The notes below the pieces were generated by a model. That model saw only the letters and a list, made by a program, of their open reading frames with translations, was not told where the DNA came from and did not search any database. This document shows positions 1 to 7,394 of a DNA stretch of 49,748 nt, piece after piece. This DNA comes from JBEKHT01 sp049511715 (GTDB lineage: Bacteria > Chloroflexota > Anaerolineae > Anaerolineales > RBG-16-64-43), in assembly GCA_049511715.1 (NCBI GenBank), contig JBEKXU010000022.1, forward strand, positions 1 to 49,748, given 5' to 3'. Position numbers and translations under genes: made by a program. How positions within the stretch are numbered: the stretch's first letter is position 1; each line of letters starts with the position of its first letter.

Positions 1-243
1 TGCGCCTGCAACGGCCTCCCTGCAGACCAACGGGAGGCTTTGGCGAACCTGCGTCAGACCACCAATCCCTTGGAATTGCGCAACCAGATCCATGTTCTTC
101 TTGACCGCCTAGACCGCCTTCCCAGGGCTAACCTTCATAGCACCCAAGACGTCCAACGAACACTGTTTCAACCCAGGCGGTCGGTTCCAGCGACCCTCCC
201 CTCGGTAACATTATCAGTTGAGGGATCCATGCCCCCTCGGTAA
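1..243 (+). CDS. Transposase (rve/integrase-core type), C-terminal fragment
   Basis: The frame is open from base 1 and stops at TAA 241-243, giving 80 residues of a protein that begins upstream. The tail reads GLPADQREALANLRQTTNPL followed by a helical stretch (LRNQIHVLLDRLDRL). This resembles the C-terminal tails of DDE integrase-core transposases, which often carry a PP.KR.AL..L...LNP-type segment. The catalytic DDE core is outside the window. The stop codon lies inside the second subterminal repeat, so the gene reads almost to the end of the element. Assignment is by recalled resemblance, not by a search. Confidence 0.5.
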   Translation, partial: CACNGLPADQREALANLRQTTNPLELRNQIHVLLDRLDRLPRANLHSTQDVQRTLFQPRRSVPATLPSVTLSVEGSMPPR

Positions 244-256
244 CATTATCATTTGA
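198..256. repeat. Two subterminal direct repeats of the IS end
   Basis: CCCCTCGGTAACATTATCAG at 198-217 recurs at 233-252, and the match extends to 24 nt with one mismatch (198-221 and 233-256). They sit 7-66 nt inside the element terminus at 263, where transposase-binding repeats of IS21-like elements lie. Confidence 0.75.
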
Positions 257-263
257 CTTGACA

Positions 264-1866
264 CGGTTCCCCGGGATCTGGCACTTGGGCCCAGGACCGG
301 GACGAGCGGTGCTGCAGTCCCTGCCTATCTCACGCTCCGGAGCGAGACATCGGGATGTCCAGCAACGCACCGGCCCGAGTGAAATCGTCCTCTCGATTTC
401 ATTCACCAGGGAGCCGCAGGTTCCTTCCAGCCGACTGAGTTTCCTGGTTCGAGGCCAAAGAAAGGACCACCCCCCCGTGACCTTCGCCTCAGAGGCCTCT
501 CCCACCGCGGGAGGAGAACCGAGCCCAGAGACCTCCAGGCTAGATCGCGATATGTGCCGACGAACCCAAGTCCCAAGGCTGGTCGGGGGGCCTTTCACCC
601 CGGTCCGCCCGGGACCGCTCCCCCGCTCGAACCTAAGACTCTTGCTAGAGAAAGAACGTGGATGGGTTCCTTTGGGCAGCCCCCTTCACTCGACGATCAA
701 GGAAAGCGTAGGGCGTGTTCCTCATGCCTCTGGCGCCTCTTGCCCCCTTCATCCGTCTTGCCCCGGGCCCAAGGACCCAGGGAGGAGCCTTCTCGCCAGG
801 ACCTTGACTCTGAGGCCGGAGAGATTCCGGAAACATTCTCTTCTGCATCGCATTACGTGCGAGTTGCGGGGAGTCGCCCCATCGACGACCTGCTCGTACC
901 CGAGAACCCCAAGACTCCCGTGTGGCGCTCGGTCCACGGACCTCAGAATCCGCCTGCCGAACAGCGGAATCGTTGCCAGGACCGTTGTCCCCACCGGGCC
1001 CTCATCGAGATCAGGAGCGGTTCAAGATCTGGTCGCCATCCGTACTCCAGCAGCCGCTCAAAGTCGGCCTCCGTAGCCATCGCCAGAATCTGAGTCGCCC
1101 CGTCCAACCAAATGCGGCGGCGAGCCGGAGGCAGATAGCTTGCTCCGCGCTTCTGTGCTATGCTCTTTCGACGAACAGTTATGGTCGGACTGGAGTGTCC
1201 GAGCATTCCCTGATAAAGCGGCATAGCTCCCTGCGGAACATGGTGGCAACACTTGATTCCAAGAGCCGGCCATGCCTTCCCGCGGCAGATTCTTCACCTC
1301 CCTGATGCCTTGCGGCCGCGTCAGTACATGGGTAGGCACTCTCTGAATGGGAGCTTGTCGGGCTTCGGTTGATTACGATGACCCCCATTGGAGCGAGAAG
1401 TGAGCTGCCTTGGACCACTCCTCTGCTGACCCACCAAGTGTCAAGTTTATCTCGCGGGTTGCCTCCGTCGTCGGGCACCCCCATTACCCTGGCCCCACCG
1501 GCAACCTGCGGCCTCCCTCCACGTCCTGGGCTGCCCGGAGGGGGAAACGATTTTACAGCGCGTGAAAACCTCGGAGGGTTAACAGGACCCCTGCTCTGTT
1601 CGTACCTTTCAGGCCTACCGAGGTTTGCCGTCTGCTCCCATCGACCTCCGGGGTGCGCCATTCCCGCTGCGGCACTCCAACCTACGATGAGGGGTCAGGC
1701 GGCTTCCAAAGCGAATACGGGGGAACGGGCCAAGTCAGAGGCGAGATGAGCACTGGATGGGCAACCCGAAAGGCCTTGGGGCTTTCTGGGCATGCTTTGC
1801 TGGTCCGCTGCTTGGTCGGTGAAAAGGGAATCCCGACCGCAGCGGGCTATGAATAAGGAGGAAGCC
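264..1866. other. Gene-poor, decayed region
   Basis: The open frames here lack family signatures and overlap each other on both strands. The only recognisable element is the recombinase fossil near 1.2 kb. The stretch looks like eroded accessory DNA between the IS end and the first intact gene (cupin, 1867). I saw no tRNA or other RNA gene and no repeat array. Confidence 0.5.
943..1224 (-). pseudogene. Tyrosine recombinase C-terminus, fossil
   Basis: The leftward frame contains PLYQGMLGHSSPTITV near its start (about 1175-1215). This is the box II region of tyrosine recombinases, where the LGHSS histidine precedes the catalytic tyrosine. The expected tyrosine segment is absent: the frame continues RRKSIAQKRG instead of a YSH-type motif. 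An adjacent frame just upstream reads ATMFRRELCR, matching the preceding AT-L---G helix, so at least one frameshift separates the pieces. The upstream Arg-containing half is not recognisable. It is non-functional as it stands and unrelated in position to the recombinase remnants at 34.7-37.2 kb. Confidence 0.45.
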
Positions 1867-2205
1867 GTGGATTCTTCCGCCACTCAGCGGAGTCCTCTGG
1901 ACCAGCCGACCCCGGCCCTGGACTTGGTTGTGGTCCAGCCGGGTGCTGTGGTCAGCCGCACCTTGATCAAGAAACCCAGTGGGACGGTCACCCTTTTTGC
2001 CTTTGACACCGGGGAAGAGCTCAGCGAGCACACCGCCCCGTATAGCGCCCTTCTTTATGCTCTACGAGGGGAAGCCGAAGTGCGCATCTCCGGAAAACCA
2101 CACGAGCTTCACGCCGGCGAATTGCTTGGCCTCCCAGCCAAGGAGCCGCACGCCCTGCGCGCTCGGAGTCCCTTCCAGATGATGCTGATCATGATTCGAG
2201 AGTAA
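1867..2205 (+). CDS. Small cupin-domain protein
   Basis: A single-domain cupin of 112 residues. The GTG start at 1867 is chosen because AAGGAGG ends about 5 nt upstream; the in-frame ATG at 1849 has no Shine-Dalgarno sequence. The cupin_2 pattern is visible: SEHTAPYSALLYALRGEAEV for motif 1 (metal-ligand region), then LHAGELLGLPAKEPHALRA for motif 2. Motif 1 has one His (HTAP) where many cupins have HxH, so metal binding may be partial. Small cupins of this type are usually sugar- or small-molecule-binding or isomerase-like; the substrate cannot be read from sequence. It stands alone, with decayed DNA on both sides. Confidence 0.8.
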   Translation: MDSSATQRSPLDQPTPALDLVVVQPGAVVSRTLIKKPSGTVTLFAFDTGEELSEHTAPYSALLYALRGEAEVRISGKPHELHAGELLGLPAKEPHALRARSPFQMMLIMIRE

Positions 2206-2231
2206 CCGATCCCTCTTCCCGGATTCTCCGG

Positions 2232-3065
2232 ATGCCAAAGATCCAATCCTGTCGCGTCCTGAATGGATCTCGCCCATTGCCGCGGCTCCTTGCCGGTGCC
2301 CTAATTCACGGGTCCTTGTCCCTCTTCGCCAAGGTCGGACTTCGGTCTATCGAGGCGCAAACTCCTACCAGCCCTGGGTTCTTGGCTGCCCTCCTGGTGC
2401 CCCTGCCCTTTCTCCTGAGAAGGCTGCACGCATCCGCCTTCCGAGGACAGTATCTGTGGACGCAGCTCGCCACCATGGAGTTGGGCGCGCCTGTCTTTGG
2501 GAACGACTCTTTCTTCCGATCTCTCCGGCACCTGCCTCCCTCGGGTCCGCCGGTTGGAATCCTGTTCAGCGTTCCAGGAGCCCCGCTTTCCTTGTGGTGC
2601 GGAAACGAACTTGCAGCTGGCCTGCGTCTGAGCCTGGTCGCCTTAGCGCTCTTCGGATTCCTTGGGCCCGAGGTTGCGCGCAGCCACGAGGATGGTCCGA
2701 GCTCGTTCGGAAACCTCTCTTTCGGCTTGACGTCGAACGAACCGATCTGCGCTTCGCTCCTCCATAAAGGGATTCCCAGTCTCTCCATTTTCCTTCTGGC
2801 AGTCGAGCGTTGGCTTGCCAATGTCAAGATAGGGCTGGCCCTTCTCCTTTGCGACCAGGTCTTGCAGAAACTATGGCCGATTGAGAGGATTGTGATGCGG
2901 GGCCTTTCCTCGTTCGCCATTACGTCGCCTGGGCGGCTTGCGTCGAGCCGCCGTTTTGGGACCCTTCCGGGTCCCGGAATCGGAGTCGCCGTAGCGGACG
3001 TTTTCTTTGTCCAAACCATCTCAATCTCTTGGCTTGGGGTGCCTCATCCGGGGGCCCCAGGCTGA
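2232..3065 (+). pseudogene. Possible decayed DMT/EamA-family transporter
   Basis: An open frame of 277 residues with hydrophobic blocks broken by unlikely proline- and charge-rich stretches. Segments recall drug/metabolite transporters: IHGSLSLFAKVGLRSIEA followed by a hydrophobic helix ending LLRR, then FFRSLRHLPPS followed by ILFSVPGAPLSLW, where EamA proteins have a Y-ALRYLPAS...EP segment. The second half (after about residue 150) shows no family pattern. I read it as an eroded transporter whose frame happens to remain open, or as chance coding potential. No Shine-Dalgarno sequence supports the start. Confidence 0.25.
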
Positions 3066-3191
3066 ACAACTTGATCCGCTGGAGCCCGGCCAGCTTCTAA
3101 AGGGCAGGTCGGCTCCGGAGACCTATTGGTCTTCCTCGAAGGACAATTCTCCTGGCGCGGCGCCGGGAAAGAATGGCTTCGGAGGCTACCC

Positions 3192-3944
3192 ATGGGACGG
3201 CTCTCAGGAAAGCACGCATTGGTCATCGGAGGAGGGCGAGGATTAGGTCGGGCCATCGCTCTGGCATTTGCCGCCGAGGGAGCGGATGCGGCGATCGCCA
3301 GTCGCACGCGGCCGCAGCTCGAGGAGGTGGCTCAGTCAATTCGGTCCCTCGGCCAGAAGGCGTTCCCCCTCGAGGTCGACGTTCGCCAGAGTGGATCCGT
3401 GACCGACATGGTCGCTGCGGCGCTGACCTCCCTGGGCCGCATCGACATTCTTGTGAACAGTGCGGGTGTGGGCTGGACGCAGGCACTGGTTGATACGGCC
3501 GACGAGACCTGGGATTGGATTCTCGAAACCAACCTGAATGGCACCTTTTACGCTTGTCGCGAGGTGGCCAAACACATGAGGGACCGGGGCGCGGGAAACA
3601 TCATCAACATCGCCTCAGTTGCCGGCATCAAAGGGCCCCCTGGTCTGGGCGCCTATGCGGCCAGCAAAGGGGCCGTGATCGCTCTGACCAAAACCCTCGC
3701 CCTCGAGATGGCCAGGTTTGGAGTTCGCGTAAACGCTATTGCCCCAGGATACTTCCGGACAGAGATGAACGCGGTCGCACTCGATGATCCCTCCGTCGGG
3801 CCGAAGATCGTGCGGCGGATCCCTCTACGTCGCGTCGGTCGACCCGAGGAGATTGGACCCTTGGCGGTCTATTTGGCCAGTGAAGAGTCTGCCTTTGCGA
3901 CGGGGGAGGTATTCTGTCTCAGCGGGGGCGAAATGGCCATGTAG
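3192..3944 (+). CDS. SDR-family NAD(P)-dependent oxidoreductase
   Basis: A classical short-chain dehydrogenase/reductase of 250 residues, the usual length. The start ATG 3192 has GGAGG at 3181-3185. The Rossmann glycine motif GGGRGLG spans residues 13-19. A VNSAG motif (residues 88-92) replaces the common NNAG. The catalytic residues N114, S142, Y155 and K159 (YAASK) are all present. The C-terminus has the IAPGYFRTEM loop and ends with a GEVFCLSGG strand typical of 3-oxoacyl-ACP-reductase/gluconate-5-dehydrogenase-like SDRs. The enzyme reduces a carbonyl or oxidises an alcohol with NAD(P)H; the substrate is unknown. It is convergent with glpK, with a 177-nt spacer that shows no obvious terminator. 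Confidence 0.9.
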   Translation: MGRLSGKHALVIGGGRGLGRAIALAFAAEGADAAIASRTRPQLEEVAQSIRSLGQKAFPLEVDVRQSGSVTDMVAAALTSLGRIDILVNSAGVGWTQALVDTADETWDWILETNLNGTFYACREVAKHMRDRGAGNIINIASVAGIKGPPGLGAYAASKGAVIALTKTLALEMARFGVRVNAIAPGYFRTEMNAVALDDPSVGPKIVRRIPLRRVGRPEEIGPLAVYLASEESAFATGEVFCLSGGEMAM

Positions 3945-4121
3945 ACCACCCAGGACAGGTCTTCCCCCCTACAAAGCCGATCCCGGCAACCTGGACATGG
4001 CGGGGACGACCTGCAGATTGGCTCTGCGACCCGTTCTGTGCCAGGAAGGTGACGGAACCCGATCGCGACGAGGCCCGTTCCCCCATCATGCCGAAGGCCG
4101 CGGTCGCTCTGGGAAGCTCTT

Positions 4122-5636
4122 CTAGGCCTCTACCCAGTTGTATGTCCGCTCGACCGCCTTGTTCCACCCGGCATACAGTTGTTCCCGCTCCCTCGGGTCC
4201 ATCTTGGGGGTCCACTCCCAATCCTCTCCCCAGTTGCGGCGAAGGTCTTCCAGTTCCTCCCAAAAACCTGTGGCCAGACCCGCTGCATAGGCCGCGCCCA
4301 GGCTGGTCGTTTCCGCAACCTTGGGGCGAACTACCCGCACCCCCAGAAGGTCTGCCTGGAACTGCATGAGCAGGCTGTTCACAACCATACCGCCGTCGAC
4401 CTTCAGGGTCTTGAGCTTGGTCCCGGAGTCCTTTTCCATAGCGTCCCGAACCTCGCGAGTCTGGTAGGCCGTCGCCTCAAGAGCAGCCCGGGCAATGTGA
4501 CCGCGGTTGACATACCGTGTAAGACCCACCACCACGCCCCGGGCATCCGAGCGCCAACGGGGGGCAAACAATCCCGAAAAGGCAGGCACGAAGTAGATCC
4601 CCCCGTTGTCCTTGACGGATGCGGCCAGTTCCTCGATGTCGGAGGATTTCTCGATGAGGCCCAAATTGTCCCGCAGCCACTGCACCAGAGCCCCGGTGAT
4701 TGCGATGGACCCCTCCAAGCAATAGACCACGGGCGCTTTACCGATTTGGTAAGCCACCGTTGTGATCAGCCCACTTTTCGAGGGGACTGGCCGGGCGCCG
4801 GTGTTGAGCAAGAAGAAACAGCCCGTTCCGTACGTGTTCTTGGCCTCGCCTGGATCGAAGCAGGTCTGGCCGACTAGGGCGGCCTGTTGATCACCCAGAT
4901 CGCCGCAAACCGGGATGGCCGCAGCGAACGGACCGTCCCTCTGGGTCATCCCATAGAACTTTGGGTCAGAGGAGGCACGAATATGGGGCAATATCGCACG
5001 AGGGATCTGGAATACACCCAGGATTTCCTCATCCCAATTCAGGCTGGCAAGGTCCATCAGAAGGGTCCGGCTGGCATTGGTGACGTCCGTGACGTGCACC
5101 CCGCCGTGCGGTCCACCCGTCAGCCACCAGATCAGCCAGGTGTCAATATTCCCAAAGAGCGCCTCTCCTTTTTCCGCATCCGCGCGCAACCCAGGAATAT
5201 TGTCCAGCATCCACTTGATCTTGGGCCCGGAGAAATAGGTTGCCAGGGGGAGACCAGTTTTCGCCCGGAAGCGATCTGGGCCGCCGTCGCGCGCGAGCTC
5301 ATTGCAGATCACGTCGGTGCGCGTGTCCTGCCAGACGATCGCGTTCCCATAGGGTTGCCCGGTGCGCCGGTTCCAAATGACGGTTGTTTCCCTCTGATTG
5401 GTGATCCCCACCCCGGCAATGTCCTCGGGAACGAGCCCCCCTTTTTCCAGCCCCAGGCGAATCACCTCGCGGGTCCGCTCCCAGATTTCCAGAGGAACAT
5501 GCTCAACCCAGCCGGGCCTAGGGTAGATCTGCGCGTGTTCTCTCTGTGCCGAGGCGATTACCTCCCCGGAGTGGTTGAAGACCATGAAGCGCGTGCTGGT
5601 AGTTCCCTGATCAATGGCTGCCGCATACTTGGACAT
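4122..5636 (-). CDS. glpK: Glycerol kinase
   Basis: FGGY-family carbohydrate kinase of 504 residues, matching glycerol kinase length. It phosphorylates glycerol with ATP to sn-glycerol-3-phosphate in the cytoplasm. The N-terminal phosphate loop AAIDQGTTSTR is at residues 6-16. GITNQRETTVIWNRRTGQP and NAIVWQDTRT are signature blocks of glycerol kinase rather than xylulokinase. The second FGGY domain carries GTGCFFLLNTG and KVDGGMVVNSLLMQFQADLL. The ATG at 5636 is preceded by GGAGGT about 10 nt upstream; a longer frame upstream lacks family sequence. No glpF or glpD is next to it, so glycerol entry must be encoded elsewhere. It is divergent from the membrane-protein operon. Confidence 0.96.
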   Translation of the reverse strand: MSKYAAAIDQGTTSTRFMVFNHSGEVIASAQREHAQIYPRPGWVEHVPLEIWERTREVIRLGLEKGGLVPEDIAGVGITNQRETTVIWNRRTGQPYGNAIVWQDTRTDVICNELARDGGPDRFRAKTGLPLATYFSGPKIKWMLDNIPGLRADAEKGEALFGNIDTWLIWWLTGGPHGGVHVTDVTNASRTLLMDLASLNWDEEILGVFQIPRAILPHIRASSDPKFYGMTQRDGPFAAAIPVCGDLGDQQAALVGQTCFDPGEAKNTYGTGCFFLLNTGARPVPSKSGLITTVAYQIGKAPVVYCLEGSIAITGALVQWLRDNLGLIEKSSDIEELAASVKDNGGIYFVPAFSGLFAPRWRSDARGVVVGLTRYVNRGHIARAALEATAYQTREVRDAMEKDSGTKLKTLKVDGGMVVNSLLMQFQADLLGVRVVRPKVAETTSLGAAYAAGLATGFWEELEDLRRNWGEDWEWTPKMDPREREQLYAGWNKAVERTYNWVEA

Positions 5637-5778
5637 AGGTGGACCTCCACTGCGGCTGGCAAGAGCCTGGGACAGCGCCGAAGTTCTTCCTGCTTGGATG
5701 CTTTGGGCTTGGGTTCTCGGACTCGCGGGAATCCCAAGACGGGTCCGGCAAAGATGAAACTCAATCGGAATTGCGGCT

Positions 5779-5807
5779 TTGCCCAGACCTGCTTCTCTAG
5801 CTACAAT
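5779..5807 (+). promoter_or_regulatory. Promoter placing a leaderless start for the membrane operon
   Basis: TTGCCC (5779-5784), a 17-nt spacer and TACAAT (5802-5807). The ATG of the first operon gene begins only 7 nt after the -10 box, so the predicted transcript starts at or next to the A of the ATG. The lack of a Shine-Dalgarno sequence before 5814 agrees with a leaderless mRNA. Read by eye, not scored. Confidence 0.55.
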
Positions 5808-5813
5808 TAGACC

Positions 5814-7394
5814 ATGCGCTCCAGGCAAGGCGCAAGTCTGATCGCGGCGTCGATCCTCCTGCCCCTGCTGACCGCCGTTCCGTATCTCTGGGCATGGCGG
5901 TCCTGCGGGCCATTCTATGAATTTGCAGGGTTCCTGATCAACCCGCTGGACGGACTCAGCTACTTAGCCAAGATGCGCGAAGGCTGGCAGGGATCCTGGC
6001 TGTTCACCCTCCCATTCACAGCCGACCCAGGGCGTGGTACGCTACTTTTCGGCTATTTTCTCTTTCTTGGACATCTTGCTCGAACGCTCGGCCTCTCGCT
6101 GCTCGTGACCTTCCACGCCAGTCGAATACTGGCGAGTGTCTTTCTGCTCCTAACGGCCTGGATCTTCTACAACCACATCGGCCTCGGCCCATGGGAATGC
6201 CGCCTCGCTTGGTGGATGACAGCCCTCGGGTCCGGTCTGGGTTGGATCGCCGTGCCCCTGGGAGCAACTCCACCGGATCTTTGGGTAGCCGAGTATGTTC
6301 CCTTCCTGGCTATGTTGTCGAGCGCACAATTTCCTCTGGGGTTGGCCTTGCTGCTGTGGGTGGTCATGCTGGTGGCCCTGTTCCCCCAATGGCGTGGGCT
6401 GGCCAAGGCGCTCACGATCGCGGTGCTCAGCTTCGCCCTCGCCTCTCTGGAACCCTTTCTCATTGTCCCCGCGGGCCTGGCTCTCGCGGTTTGGTGCCTG
6501 CTGCAATTCCGGTTTGGCCACACGGCAAACGCTTGGGAAGCATCCCAGGGTCTCATCGCGGCCGCGCTGGGAGCCGCCCCATGGGCGGTTTATTACCTCT
6601 GGGTGACCCGTCACCAGCCCCAGCTCGCGATTTGGGCCGCGCAAAACCTGACGCCGACCCCGGCGCCTTGGGATGTGGCATTGGCCCTCGGGCTTCCCGG
6701 CCTGCTTGCGGTCATCGGAATCGTCGCGCTTCTGCGGCGCTGGAAGGCACGCGCCGGTTTGCAAGGGACTGACAGCAATTTGCTCCTGCTCGGCCTTTGG
6801 GCCGTCCTGTCGATCTTCCTGATCTACCTTCCCTTCGCTCTTCAGCGCAGGCTGATGGGGGGATGGTTCTTTCCATTGGCAGGGCTTGCGGCGCCGGTTT
6901 TGGCAGGCTGGATCAGGTCCGGCCGATTTCCCTCCCTTCGCCTGAGCACCGCTTTTGCGCTCATGATCCCGAGCAACCTGGTCGTCCTCGCTGCGATGTC
7001 ACACGGAGTGATTGCCCATGACCCCTCGCTCTATCTCACCCGGGATGAAAGCCATGCGCTTGCCTTCCTGGAGTCAAGGCTCAATCCGCAAGCCGTGGTG
7101 CTTGCCTCTCCGGAGATGGGCAGTTTCATCCCGGGCCAAACGGGCATGAAGGTTCTCTACGGTCATCCCTTCGAGACCCCGGACGCAGCCCGGATGCGCC
7201 AGCAAGTGGACGCCTTCTTTGCCAACATGAGCCAGGCCGACCAAGAGGCCTTCCTGCAGGAACAAAAAATCAACTACATCTTTTTCGGTCCCCGGGAAAG
7301 AAAGCTTGGCTCCCTTCTGCCCTCGGGACTGACGACCGTCTTCCGTAGCCCGACCGTGACCATATTCACCACTCGTCCACAGGCCAGCCCATGA
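5814..7394 (+). CDS. Polytopic membrane protein, GT-C-like (module gene A)
   Basis: A 526-residue protein with about ten hydrophobic helices, a short N-terminal tail and a soluble C-terminal domain (from about residue 400). After the first helix comes the motif FLINPLDGLSYLAKMREGWQ, an acidic D-G-SY-AK loop found again in the gene at 9484. The arrangement of a first extracytoplasmic loop with acidic residues, many helices and a C-terminal soluble domain is that of GT-C glycosyltransferases and related 'hypothetical membrane' proteins; the donor and acceptor are unknown. The C-terminal part has a LNPQAVVLASPEMGSFIP stretch also typical of these proteins. It overlaps the next gene by 4 nt (ATGA), implying translational coupling. 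Confidence 0.75.
   Translation: MRSRQGASLIAASILLPLLTAVPYLWAWRSCGPFYEFAGFLINPLDGLSYLAKMREGWQGSWLFTLPFTADPGRGTLLFGYFLFLGHLARTLGLSLLVTFHASRILASVFLLLTAWIFYNHIGLGPWECRLAWWMTALGSGLGWIAVPLGATPPDLWVAEYVPFLAMLSSAQFPLGLALLLWVVMLVALFPQWRGLAKALTIAVLSFALASLEPFLIVPAGLALAVWCLLQFRFGHTANAWEASQGLIAAALGAAPWAVYYLWVTRHQPQLAIWAAQNLTPTPAPWDVALALGLPGLLAVIGIVALLRRWKARAGLQGTDSNLLLLGLWAVLSIFLIYLPFALQRRLMGGWFFPLAGLAAPVLAGWIRSGRFPSLRLSTAFALMIPSNLVVLAAMSHGVIAHDPSLYLTRDESHALAFLESRLNPQAVVLASPEMGSFIPGQTGMKVLYGHPFETPDAARMRQQVDAFFANMSQADQEAFLQEQKINYIFFGPRERKLGSLLPSGLTTVFRSPTVTIFTTRPQASP

Larger units (their letters stand above)
1..263 (+). mobile_element. Insertion sequence, right end only (runs off the window)
   Basis: The segment ends at a TGTCA...-type terminus (reading inward from position 263: TGTCAAGTCAAATGATAATG). 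It carries two subterminal direct repeats and the C-terminal end of a transposase. Termini beginning TGT with repeated subterminal boxes are typical of IS21/IS481-like elements that encode an rve-type integrase. The other end lies outside the window, so the family and the target duplication cannot be determined here. Confidence 0.55.

Noticed and set aside
258..1076. A 272-codon rightward open frame upstream of the cupin
   Set aside because: Its composition (R, P and S rich, no hydrophobic or family pattern) is that of a chance frame in GC-rich DNA. It overlaps other equally long frames and has no Shine-Dalgarno sequence.
2306..3019. A 237-codon leftward open frame
   Set aside because: Antisense to the DMT-like frame and very rich in R, P, S and K without any motif. 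Treated as a shadow.
4887..5810. A 307-codon rightward open frame inside glpK
   Set aside because: Wholly antisense to glycerol kinase, whose motifs are unambiguous.
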